Shown piece by piece: positions 56,652 to 64,000 of a stretch of 64,000 bases of DNA (positions within the stretch are counted from its first letter, which is position 1; each line of letters opens with the position of its first letter). This DNA is from an uncultured Alphaproteobacteria bacterium (lineage in GTDB: Bacteria; Pseudomonadota; Alphaproteobacteria; MPNO01; UBA2964): assembly GCA_951812775.1 (NCBI GenBank), contig OX638326.1, positions 1,252,335-1,316,334 of the forward strand, given 5' to 3'. Position numbers and translations under genes: made by a program. The notes beneath the pieces are model-generated. The model searched no databases and was not told the origin of the DNA. It saw nothing but the letters and a program-made list of their open reading frames with translations.

Positions 56652-57575
56652 TTAACCGCTACGCGCCGGAAACAGGCCCTGAGGCCTAAAGAAGAGAACC
56701 CCGGCCATCAGAATATAGATCAACATTGACGCGGCGGCTGGTGCTGCCGTTTCCGCTGCATTGACTGGCAGAAAAAGCTTAAACAAATCATCCAGAAAGG
56801 AACGCCCTAATATTTCAATCACGCCAATCAGGAGGGCGCCAACGAATGCTCCCCGGATTGATCCAATGCCGCCGATCACAATAACCACCAAAACCTGGAT
56901 CAGTATGTTTTCGCCCATGCCAATTGTTGCCGCAAAAATAGGGCCTGCCATGACACCGGCCAGAGCTGCCAACGCTGCCCCCAGGCCAAACACCAGAGTG
57001 AAAACCTTTTTAATATCAATACCTAAAGCCCCAACCATTTCACGATTTGATGCTCCGGCGCGGATTAACATGCCGACTTTCGTCTTGACCACGAGGACAT
57101 AAAGGAAGGCAGCGACTGCTAGCCCGACACCGATCACCAGAATGCGATATACCGGCAGCGGAATATCAAACAGCGTCAGTGACGCATTGAGAACAACCGG
57201 AAGAGGGACTTCGATGCCTGCCGGTCCCCAGATCAAACGCACCAGTTCATTGAAAAACAGGATCATCCCGAAGGTCGCCAAGACCTGATCGAGATGCCCT
57301 CTATCGTACAGTTTTCGAAGAACGATAACTTCCAGTAAGATTCCCACGAACAACGTCGCCGGAAGCGCAACCGCGATTCCTAATAAGAACGAATCTGCGG
57401 CGAGCGTAACCGTCGCCGCAATATAAGCCCCCAGCATATAGAGCGAACCATGTGCCAAGTTCATCAAATCCATAATGCCGAATACAAGTGTTAACCCGGC
57501 CGCCAGCAGAAACAGCAATATGCCGTACTGAATGCCGTTAAAGAGCTGCTCGAATAGTAGGTGTGGATCGACCAT
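56652..57575 (-). CDS. livH: Branched-chain amino acid-type ABC transporter, permease LivH
   Basis: The partner permease, 307 residues. The LivH start (LFNGIQYGILLFLLAAGLTL) and MNLAHGSLYMLGAY are intact, as is the C-terminal GGIGSIRGAFVGALLIG loop. It follows the binding-protein gene by 67 bases containing a hairpin. Confidence 0.93.
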   Translation of the reverse strand: MVDPHLLFEQLFNGIQYGILLFLLAAGLTLVFGIMDLMNLAHGSLYMLGAYIAATVTLAADSFLLGIAVALPATLFVGILLEVIVLRKLYDRGHLDQVLATFGMILFFNELVRLIWGPAGIEVPLPVVLNASLTLFDIPLPVYRILVIGVGLAVAAFLYVLVVKTKVGMLIRAGASNREMVGALGIDIKKVFTLVFGLGAALAALAGVMAGPIFAATIGMGENILIQVLVVIVIGGIGSIRGAFVGALLIGVIEILGRSFLDDLFKLFLPVNAAETAAPAAASMLIYILMAGVLFFRPQGLFPARSG

Positions 57576-57599
57576 GGATGTGCGTATCAGAACGTGAAA

Positions 57600-57621
57600 C
57601 GGGGACGCAACCGCGTCCCCG
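57600..57621 (-). terminator. Intra-operon hairpin between the binding protein gene and livH
   Basis: A perfect 9-base stem CGGGGACGC/GCGTCCCCG has a 4-base loop. The following T-run on the minus strand is weak (GTTTCACG). Such hairpins usually protect the 5' mRNA segment or cause partial termination, giving more binding protein than permease. Confidence 0.6.
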
Positions 57622-57642
57622 CCACATAATTACAATTCCAAA

Positions 57643-58842
57643 TTACCAGGTTTTCTTCATCTTGCACTTGCTTGCATAGACATCCTGATGATTGGAATAG
57701 ACCTTCTGTTCGATCTTTGTAGTCCATTTTCCATCAGCGTCAGCAACGACCTTACGGAGGTAGAAATCCTGGGTGGGGAAATGGTTATTGCCGTAAACAT
57801 ACTTACCGCGGACTGAACCGTAATCAGCCTTGCGGAAAGCCGCCCGCATCGTATCCATCTTTTTAAGATCGCCACCGGCAGCGCGGACTGCGCTGTCGAT
57901 CAGCATGATGGAATCATAGCTTTGCGCGCCATAATGTGACGGATAACTACCAAACTTCTTGCGATAATCAGCAACGAATTTTTTGTTCACAGGCGTATCC
58001 AGATCAGGTGCCCAGAACTGGGTTGAGAAGGTCCCAAGGACATTGGTCAGCTTCGCCTGTTGCAGCTTCGGCAAGCTAAGTGAGTCGACACTGAATACCG
58101 AATATAACGGCGTTTTGGTGAGACCAGCCTGCGCGTATTGGCGCATGAAAGCGTTGGTCGCACGGCCCGGGTAAAAGATGAACACGCCATCTGCTTTTGA
58201 AGCCCGTGCCTTGGCGAGCTCTGCCGAGAAATCAAGCTGGGTTGGCCATTTGGTCAAATCCTTACCGAGGATCTTACCCTTGAATGTCCGTTCAACGCCG
58301 GCAACCATGTCGCGTCCCGCCGCATAGTTCGGAGCAACGATGTACAAGCTTTTTACGCCGCGCTTATTGAGCACTTCACCCATCGCCATTGGCACTTGAT
58401 CGTTCTGCCAGGACGTCGAAAAGATGTTCTTGTGGCAAAGTCGGCCGGCAATCTTGGAGGTACCTGCGTTGGAAATAATCAGGAACCTGCCAGCTTTCAC
58501 AACGCTGTTGCGAGAAGCCAAAACCACATGGGACCAGATAAAGCCGGACATAATGTCTACCTTATCTTTATGCAGTAGCTTTTCTGTTTTCTGTTTGCCT
58601 ACTTCCGGCTTGAAGTGATCATCCTCAAAGAGGACTTTCACCGGAACACCCCCCATTTTATTACCGAGGTGATCAAGTGCGATCTGCACTGAATTGCGCA
58701 TGTCCTTGCCGATGACGCCAGCGCCGCCGGACAGGGTCGTCACAAACCCTATTTTGATTTCCTTGGCTTTTTGGGCTATCGCCTGCGGCGCAGCAAGCGT
58801 TAACGCGAGCGCTGATGCGCCAAGTATAAATGTTTTTTTCAT
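57643..58842 (-). CDS. ABC transporter substrate-binding protein (LivJ/AmiC-like)
   Basis: A periplasmic binding protein, type 1 fold, 399 residues. The signal peptide is residues 1-23 (ILGASALALTLAAPQAIA). EIKIGFVTTLSGGAGVIGKD opens the first lobe, and GRDMVAGVERTFKG and GVFIFYPGRATNAFMRQYAQ are typical of the HAAT class. A GGGAG site precedes the ATG. It is the first gene of the liv operon; the GST gene lies 120 bases upstream on the same strand. Confidence 0.9.
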   Translation of the reverse strand: MKKTFILGASALALTLAAPQAIAQKAKEIKIGFVTTLSGGAGVIGKDMRNSVQIALDHLGNKMGGVPVKVLFEDDHFKPEVGKQKTEKLLHKDKVDIMSGFIWSHVVLASRNSVVKAGRFLIISNAGTSKIAGRLCHKNIFSTSWQNDQVPMAMGEVLNKRGVKSLYIVAPNYAAGRDMVAGVERTFKGKILGKDLTKWPTQLDFSAELAKARASKADGVFIFYPGRATNAFMRQYAQAGLTKTPLYSVFSVDSLSLPKLQQAKLTNVLGTFSTQFWAPDLDTPVNKKFVADYRKKFGSYPSHYGAQSYDSIMLIDSAVRAAGGDLKKMDTMRAAFRKADYGSVRGKYVYGNNHFPTQDFYLRKVVADADGKWTTKIEQKVYSNHQDVYASKCKMKKTW

Positions 58843-58962
58843 CCTCGGTTTCTCCCTTATTCGAATTTTACAGGGTGAAATTCGACCCTGCTTTCAAATC
58901 GCAGAGATAGTAACGTATGAGTGTGATCTGCCAACCTTCAATTTGTTGAGCGGCGAATTCTT

Positions 58963-59757
58963 TCAGTCAGATTCCATGACCGTCCGAACACCGTCCCGAT
59001 TCTCACCTCCTCGCGCTTTCATCAACGTTAGAAAATCAGGAATGAACCAATCAGACATTGCCGTCTTAAATGACGGACGGGCCCGAATTCGGTCGAACCA
59101 ATCTGCGACGTTGGGTCGGGTATCGAACAACCAATCCTGCTGGAGGTGAACAACCCTATTCACATAAGGTGTAAAAGCGATATCAGCCAAAGAGTAGTTA
59201 TCCCCCGTCATCCAGGCGCCCCCGTCCAGGGCCTTTTCCATATCATCAAGCATTTTGACTACCCGCTTTATCGCAGGCTTGAAGAACAATGACTCAACCC
59301 CTTTCATGACATTTTCTGTCATACGGGCGCGCTTGCCGGGGTCTACATACCCGTCGAGCGTCTCCCTCAATTGTTCCGGGGTTTTCCCTTCCATGAATTG
59401 ATAACGAAAAGCAATACAGGCACTAATGGTGGCGCTCGCGGCGTGCAGCCCTTCATCAAGCTGTTTGACCCATATGCGCATCTTGGCGCATTCATAAGGC
59501 GACTCAGGCCGCAATGACGGCTCTGGAAAGACTGTATCCAGATATTCATCGATAACGGCTGATTCATAGATGACCTTGTCATTATGGATGATGGTTGGAA
59601 CGACCCCATTGGGATTGAGGGCCAGATAGTCCGGATGATGCTGATCACGAGCCCGGAGGTTGAAATGATGCGAGGTAAACTCCTGACCCTTTTCGGCTAG
59701 TGTTATCCTAACCTTCTGCGAACAGGTAGACATTCCGTTGTGATAAAGCTCAATCAT
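58963..59757 (-). CDS. Glutathione S-transferase family protein
   Basis: A 264-residue GST-like protein. The N-terminal thioredoxin fold starts MIELYHNGMSTCSQKVRITL, with a likely catalytic Ser or Cys at STCSQK and a cis-Pro in NGVVPTIIHN, then YESAVIDEYLD. The C-terminal helical domain ends with the family N-capping motif (YSLADIAFTPYVNRV). The start at 59757 is preferred because GGGAA precedes it. Whether it acts on glutathione conjugates of the liv substrate is speculation. Confidence 0.85.
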   Translation of the reverse strand: MIELYHNGMSTCSQKVRITLAEKGQEFTSHHFNLRARDQHHPDYLALNPNGVVPTIIHNDKVIYESAVIDEYLDTVFPEPSLRPESPYECAKMRIWVKQLDEGLHAASATISACIAFRYQFMEGKTPEQLRETLDGYVDPGKRARMTENVMKGVESLFFKPAIKRVVKMLDDMEKALDGGAWMTGDNYSLADIAFTPYVNRVVHLQQDWLFDTRPNVADWFDRIRARPSFKTAMSDWFIPDFLTLMKARGGENRDGVRTVMESD

Positions 59758-59851
59758 TTCATTTCCCATTTGTCTTCTATCAGCATTGCATAACATTGAA
59801 TTGCGGCGGATTATCGTGCAAACAGCCTACCCAGACAACGGAGTGAATTTT

Positions 59852-60886
59852 ATGAGTTCTCACCTCTTGCCGACGACTGTCGTTGGCAGCTATGTGCAAC
59901 CCGATTGGCTGGTAGACCGCGAGATGCTTAAGGCGATTGTCCCCCCCAGAGTTCGTGCCCACGATATATGGCGGATAGATGCAGACCAGCTTGAAGAAGC
60001 ACAAGACGCTGCAACGCTCGCCGCCATCCACGATATGGAACGCGCGGGAATTGATGTCATCACCGACGGTGAAATCCGCCGCGAGAGCTATTCAAATCGC
60101 TTTGCCACCGCCCTCGATGGAGTCGATGTCGATAACCCCGCCGAGGTCATAGGGCGATCAGGGAAAGTAAATTTAGTGCCGCGCGTCGTTGGCCCGATTA
60201 AGCGCTCTGGGCCAATTGAAGTGCGCGATGTCGAGTTTCTCCGTGCCAACACAGATCGGCAGATTAAAATTACCCTGCCCGGCCCCTTCACCATGACGCA
60301 AACGGCCGTCGATGAGCATTATGGCGACGATGAAGCCTGCGCCATGGCCTACGCTGAGGCCGTTAATGAGGAGGTTCTTGCACTATTTGCGGCAGGGGCA
60401 GACATCGTTCAGATAGATGAGCCCTGGATGCAGGCAAAGCCCGAACAAGCAAAGCGCTATGCCGTAAAGGTTGTTAACCGGGCACTCGACGGCGCAACTG
60501 GTACGACAGCGGTGCATATGTGTTTCGGGTACGCCCATGCGGTCAAGAACAAGCCCGAAGGCTATTCGTTCCTGCCAGAGCTTGCCACATGTGAAACGGA
60601 TCAGATTTCGATTGAGGTGGCGCAGCCAGGGTTGGACCCCGTCGCGTTGGAGGCCTTGCAAAACAAACAAATAATCGTCGGTGTTCTCGATCTCGGAGAC
60701 AACCAAGTCGAGACAGCTGAGATCGTCGCTGATCGCATTCGCTCGGCCTTGAATTATGTATCAGCCGACCGAATGATTGTAGCACCCGATTGTGGCATGA
60801 AATATCTCAGCCGCGAGGTCGCCTTTGGAAAGCTAAATGCCATGGTCGATGGTGCCGCACTCGTCCGGGCAGAGCTAAAAGGCTAA
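59852..60886 (+). CDS. Cobalamin-independent methionine synthase-like methyltransferase (MetE C-terminal domain family)
   Basis: A 344-residue stand-alone MetE C-terminal barrel without the N-terminal half of true MetE. The Zn-site residues are visible: HMCFGYAH (His, Cys), a Glu in SIEVAQPGLD and the late Cys in APDCGMKYLSR. The N-terminal LPTTVVGSYVQPDWLVDRE matches the short family. The ATG at 59852 has CGGAG upstream. Such proteins act on varied methyl-thiols or corrinoid proteins, so methionine synthesis itself is not certain. It is divergent from the GST gene. Confidence 0.85.
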   Translation: MSSHLLPTTVVGSYVQPDWLVDREMLKAIVPPRVRAHDIWRIDADQLEEAQDAATLAAIHDMERAGIDVITDGEIRRESYSNRFATALDGVDVDNPAEVIGRSGKVNLVPRVVGPIKRSGPIEVRDVEFLRANTDRQIKITLPGPFTMTQTAVDEHYGDDEACAMAYAEAVNEEVLALFAAGADIVQIDEPWMQAKPEQAKRYAVKVVNRALDGATGTTAVHMCFGYAHAVKNKPEGYSFLPELATCETDQISIEVAQPGLDPVALEALQNKQIIVGVLDLGDNQVETAEIVADRIRSALNYVSADRMIVAPDCGMKYLSREVAFGKLNAMVDGAALVRAELKG

Positions 60887-61065
60887 TTCACCCAAACGTT
60901 CTGCTTCAGAAAGCCGAAAGTAATGGAAAGCGAATTTGAGCTCCCCATTTCGGTATTCGACCCTTTTGAGAAATGGTCTTTTTACCTAGAATAGTTGACA
61001 TAAGTTATAATTGTGGTATTATTACCTTAGTTAATAACTCAGATTTCTTGAGATAAATATTCGTT

Positions 61066-61620
61066 TTAACACCGAGCTATAAAATATCCAGCAATATACA
61101 CGTAGCCAATCAATAGCTGCAGAAGGAACAAAGCTAGCTTTATCTTCATATTCCACTCTGCAATGAAGCTTTTCCAATAATTTGATCGTGAAAAAAGCCA
61201 CCAAAGAACCGCCAGAACGGGTATCGCACTCAAACTCGCCAAAAACAGTTCGCTTTCAGTCCAATGATGACCAATACCTAAAACAACCAACGAACCCAAA
61301 ATACTCACAACGGGGATCGTAAAAATCATCAAAATACTGGTGACCAGTGACACGCGCCAAACTGCCGTAAAATTGAGTTTAGTCCGCGCCATACAAAATG
61401 CTGACATCGTAAAGAAAGTTGTGAACAGGTAGGTACTAATCAAAACCGACAAAAGAATCGCATTCTTTGCAATGCGCGGCAGTTCCAGCGTATCAACCCA
61501 TATCGTCGAACCTCCCATCACAGAGAAGCCTACGATGACCGATCCTGCATATAGCCAAATTAGCCCGACGCTTCGAAGCAAAGCTTGATCATTTTTCTGT
61601 TCCAGATTGGTTGGCGTCAT
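61066..61620 (-). CDS. Integral membrane protein of unknown function
   Basis: A 184-residue protein with about five hydrophobic segments (LIWLYAGSVIVGFSVMGG, ILLSVLISTYLFTTFFTMSA, ILMIFTIPVVSILGSLVVLG, LFLASLSAIPVLAVLWWLF, LALFLLQLLIGYVYIAGYFI). I do not recognise a family. The 179 bases between it and the convergent MetE-like gene are A+T-rich and hold no clear feature. Its ATG is 120 bases from the divergent small gene. Confidence 0.7.
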   Translation of the reverse strand: MTPTNLEQKNDQALLRSVGLIWLYAGSVIVGFSVMGGSTIWVDTLELPRIAKNAILLSVLISTYLFTTFFTMSAFCMARTKLNFTAVWRVSLVTSILMIFTIPVVSILGSLVVLGIGHHWTESELFLASLSAIPVLAVLWWLFSRSNYWKSFIAEWNMKIKLALFLLQLLIGYVYIAGYFIARC

Positions 61621-61739
61621 GAGTCACCCTCAAACAGTTAACAACAGTCCAAAGGCGAGCTCTCATCCTCGTCAAGTGAACCGGAATAAAAAAGGTTGTA
61701 ACACCAAAAAGTTCCTCACTCTTATTAAATAGGAAAGAT

Positions 61740-62003
61740 ATGACCCACCGAGCCCTGGAAATCCAACGCGCAGAAATTAATTACAACCTATTTGACAGTG
61801 ATAAGAACCTCAACGACAGCAACTCTGGAATCCTTACCAAAAGTCACGATGGACAGAACAGCAATTCAGTCATCCGAGCTGTGTTAGAGCATTCGAAAAT
61901 AGATGTCAGAAGTATTTTAACGAACGACCAGTACTTCAATGAATTCCACGGTATTGAAACGATCTTTCAAAGCCTATTGGAGGCACGAAAGGAAATCGCA
62001 TAA
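61740..62003 (+). CDS. Small hypothetical protein
   Basis: An 87-residue, polar, Asn/Asp/Ser-rich protein with AGGAAAG before its ATG. No motif is recognised. The reading frame one base over is open beyond its stop and joins the next locus (61985-62038), so it may be the first part of a longer frameshifted gene running to 62684. Confidence 0.5.
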   Translation: MTHRALEIQRAEINYNLFDSDKNLNDSNSGILTKSHDGQNSNSVIRAVLEHSKIDVRSILTNDQYFNEFHGIETIFQSLLEARKEIA

Positions 62004-62038
62004 CGCCAAATCGGCCCGATGGCAGGTTACGTAATATA

Positions 62039-62684
62039 TTGCATAGGGAACTCGATGAACCTGGATATAGTAATGCCGCTACTAGTAGACGAGACAACCA
62101 GTCAATACCGCAAGGAACAGACGCCCCGCTATCTGACCTGCCCCCCGCCGCCATGAAGATTGAGCGCGTCGCATTGGGCGGAGACGAGACGGTCGAAGAA
62201 ACCCTGAGCAAACAACCTGAAAAGCTTACCGAGCCGGAGTTAAACAGGCTAACCCGTACGAAAGCCGCCATGCTATCCAACGACCCTAACCGCGCCAGAG
62301 CTGAAAATGCTGTGACAGAAGCGCATCGGCAAGCCTTTGCAAGTGACCGCGACAACGATCAAACCTTTCCCACCGACATAACACCCGCACTCTCCCCCGT
62401 CGGACAACCGGTAACGGACGGGCATCAAGCATGTGGTAGGGAAATTCCTCGGTAATGCCGATGACAATGGCATGCCAGGCGCGGTGTCTACTCTTCAAAC
62501 CTCGCTAAATCATGTTGAAAGTGACGCCGTTCCGTTGAAGGTAGACGGCATATTTGGTGACAGAACGCGCGACCGTTTAAGAGCAACCGTTGCCGAAAGA
62601 GGTCCCGAACCAATTCTCAATGAATTCCACAACGATGATGATTTAGATATCTTTGACGACGATGACGATACGATCTTCGCATAG
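62039..62684 (+). pseudogene. Hypothetical acidic protein with a peptidoglycan-binding-like segment, frameshifted
   Basis: Two overlapping frames (62039-62455 and 62433-62684) join if one G is removed from GACGGGCATC at about 62417-62423: PVTDGIKHVVGKFLGNADDN. The second part has a stretch resembling a PG_binding_1 repeat (LKVDGIFGDRTRDRLR) and ends in a run of Asp (DDDLDIFDDDDDTIF). The start is unclear (TTG at 62039). Similar acidic tails occur in phage and secreted proteins. The function is unknown. Confidence 0.5.
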
Positions 62685-62708
62685 GAATTAAAGGCGCTTC
62701 ATAGAAAA

Positions 62709-62736
62709 ACGGCCCGGTGCATCCACACCGGACCGT
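62709..62736 (-). terminator. Terminator after the right-edge dctM
   Basis: A stem ACGG-CCGGTG/CACCGG-CCGT with one internal mismatch is followed on the minus strand by TTTTTCTAT. On the plus strand CTTCTTCT follows, so it may act in both directions. Confidence 0.75.
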
Positions 62737-62774
62737 CTTCTTCTAGCATGCAGACGGACTCCGCCTGCCTCCCC

Positions 62775-64000
62775 CTAAGTCCCCATAAGGCTTGGCAAAT
62801 ACAATGCTACCCCGGGTGCAATAACAAGAATAATAATCAAAACCATGTCACAGAACAGGTAGGGCAACGCCGCCATCGCGACCTCGCCCAAGGTCGTATC
62901 TTTGACCATCCCTAACATTATAAATAACAGCAATCCGAATGGCGGTGTCGTCGCGCTCATCTCAAGAGACATCAGAACGATCAGCGAGAACCAGATCGGA
63001 TCATAGCCGAGCGAAATTGCCAGCGGGTAGAAGATCGGCACGGTGATCAGCATCATGGAGACCTGATCCATAAACATGCCCAGCATAATCAACACCAGGA
63101 ACATACAGGTTAGGATCAGCAGGGGCGAAACATCAAAACCGGTGGCCCAACCAACGAGGCCACGGCTGGCGCCTGACATAGATAAAAGCTGACTGAACAC
63201 TGTCGAATTCATCAAGATGAAGAACACCATACCGGCGACACGGATCGTGCCCTGCAATGACGTCTTAAAAGCATCCCAGGTAAAGACTCGCCGCGCCACC
63301 GCTAGGATGACAACGCCCACCACACCAAACGATGCGGATTCAGAAGGTGTCGCCCAACCCAGAACGATAAACCCGATGACCATAAAGACCACCAGCCCCA
63401 TCGGCAGTATATTCACACAAATCTGGTAGACTTTTTCTTTCCAGGAAGACGGCTCAACATCGTAACTTGGTGCTGATTCCGGATTCTTCCAGAGTAGGAA
63501 AGTAATCATCACCGCATAAAGCGTTGCCAACAAGATCCCTGGTAATAGTCCGGCGATCAATAAACGCCCAACATCTACCTGAGCAATACTGGCCAAAAGA
63601 ACACCCAGCGAAGAGGGCGGAATGATCATCGCCAACCCTCCGGTACCAAGAATTGGCCCCATGGACATCTTCTTGCTGTAGCCACGCCGCGTCATTTCCG
63701 GGACGAGAAGAGAACCCAACATAGCTGTGTTCGCCATCGTCGACCCCGTCAGGGTCGAAAACAGAGAACCGCCGATAACCGTCAAATAACAAAGCCGACC
63801 GGGAATTTTTCCCAGCAATTTATCTAAGGCATCAAAAACCCTGATCGCCAGCCCCGTATGGAAAAACATCGACCCCATCAAAATAAACATCGGGATCGGC
63901 GAAAGCGTAAAAGATGTAATCAGATTTGTCGCGTTATCAGCAATTTGCGGAAGAACAGGCCAACCGCCAGAGAAAACGAAAATACCAATCACGTTGGTGA
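62775..64000 (-). CDS. TRAP transporter large permease (DctM family), truncated by window
   Basis: A paralogue of the dctM at 38031. The frame stays open to the right edge, so the N-terminus (about 30 residues) is missing. Blocks PMFILMGSMFFHTGLAIRVF, SLFSTLTGSTMANTAMLGSL and GTGGLAMIIPPSSLGVLLAS are intact. The small permease is expected just outside the window. It suggests two related TRAP systems in this region. Confidence 0.93.
   Translation of the reverse strand, partial: TNVIGIFVFSGGWPVLPQIADNATNLITSFTLSPIPMFILMGSMFFHTGLAIRVFDALDKLLGKIPGRLCYLTVIGGSLFSTLTGSTMANTAMLGSLLVPEMTRRGYSKKMSMGPILGTGGLAMIIPPSSLGVLLASIAQVDVGRLLIAGLLPGILLATLYAVMITFLLWKNPESAPSYDVEPSSWKEKVYQICVNILPMGLVVFMVIGFIVLGWATPSESASFGVVGVVILAVARRVFTWDAFKTSLQGTIRVAGMVFFILMNSTVFSQLLSMSGASRGLVGWATGFDVSPLLILTCMFLVLIMLGMFMDQVSMMLITVPIFYPLAISLGYDPIWFSLIVLMSLEMSATTPPFGLLLFIMLGMVKDTTLGEVAMAALPYLFCDMVLIIILVIAPGVALYLPSLMGT

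Overview
The window looks like chromosome of a free-living, aerobic alphaproteobacterium, probably of Rhodospirillales type. The evidence is a cytochrome bc1 operon (petABC), an RpoH-type sigma factor, aerobic coproporphyrinogen oxidase (hemF), LPS heptose synthesis (hldD), a UbiK-YbjN-ProC cluster, the MoxR/DUF58/DUF4159 membrane operon, and many TRAP and branched-chain-type ABC uptake genes. No tRNA, rRNA or CRISPR array was seen.

Layout. 1-16.1 kb is ordinary, well-ordered chromosome: the tail of a histidine kinase, an SGNH hydrolase, tetR, rpoH, proC-ybjN-ubiK, fhs, hldD-lgt-midA-like-pgeF-lipoprotein-prs-rplY-pth-ychF, and a dienelactone hydrolase. 16.1-21.4 kb is a minus-strand methylthioadenosine (MTA) salvage operon: mtnP, mtnA, and a fused class II aldolase/short-chain dehydrogenase. 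mtnA and the fusion gene are broken, by an IS5-family insertion, an internal deletion, a small indel and a palindrome-forming rearrangement. 21.4-28.9 kb holds petABC, trmL-hemF, a frameshifted secreted protein, and DUF1285-nudL-DUF6111-cca. 28.9-35.7 kb is a four-gene MoxR/DUF58/BatA-like operon. 35.8-37.7 kb is a cytochrome P460-like gene split by a second, almost identical copy of the same IS.

38-54.2 kb is an accessory region. TRAP permeases dctQM read left. A second tauD-like gene survives only as its promoter and first 13 codons, followed by an IS1595-type transposase scrap. Next comes a 10.8 kb autotransporter-like gene: DUF4189 domain, 27 apparently identical 336-bp Calx-beta repeats, and an outer-membrane beta-barrel. 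It is followed by an IS5-like relic fused to an orphan piece of the same repeat, then an intact tauD and a dctP. 54.2-58.8 kb is a complete liv-type ABC transporter. After it come a GST, a MetE-like methyltransferase, small unknown genes, and a partial second dctM at the right edge.

Two themes stand out. First, gene decay: five loci carry frameshifts or insertions whose reading frame can be restored on paper, and both IS copies sit in otherwise in-frame genes with short target duplications. Several one-base differences lie in or beside homopolymers, so consensus errors of a long-read assembly must be excluded. The IS insertions, the 19-bp duplication and the palindrome are not typical of such errors. 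Second, repeat amplification: the Calx-beta array shows no visible divergence among copies, implying very recent expansion or constant homogenisation.
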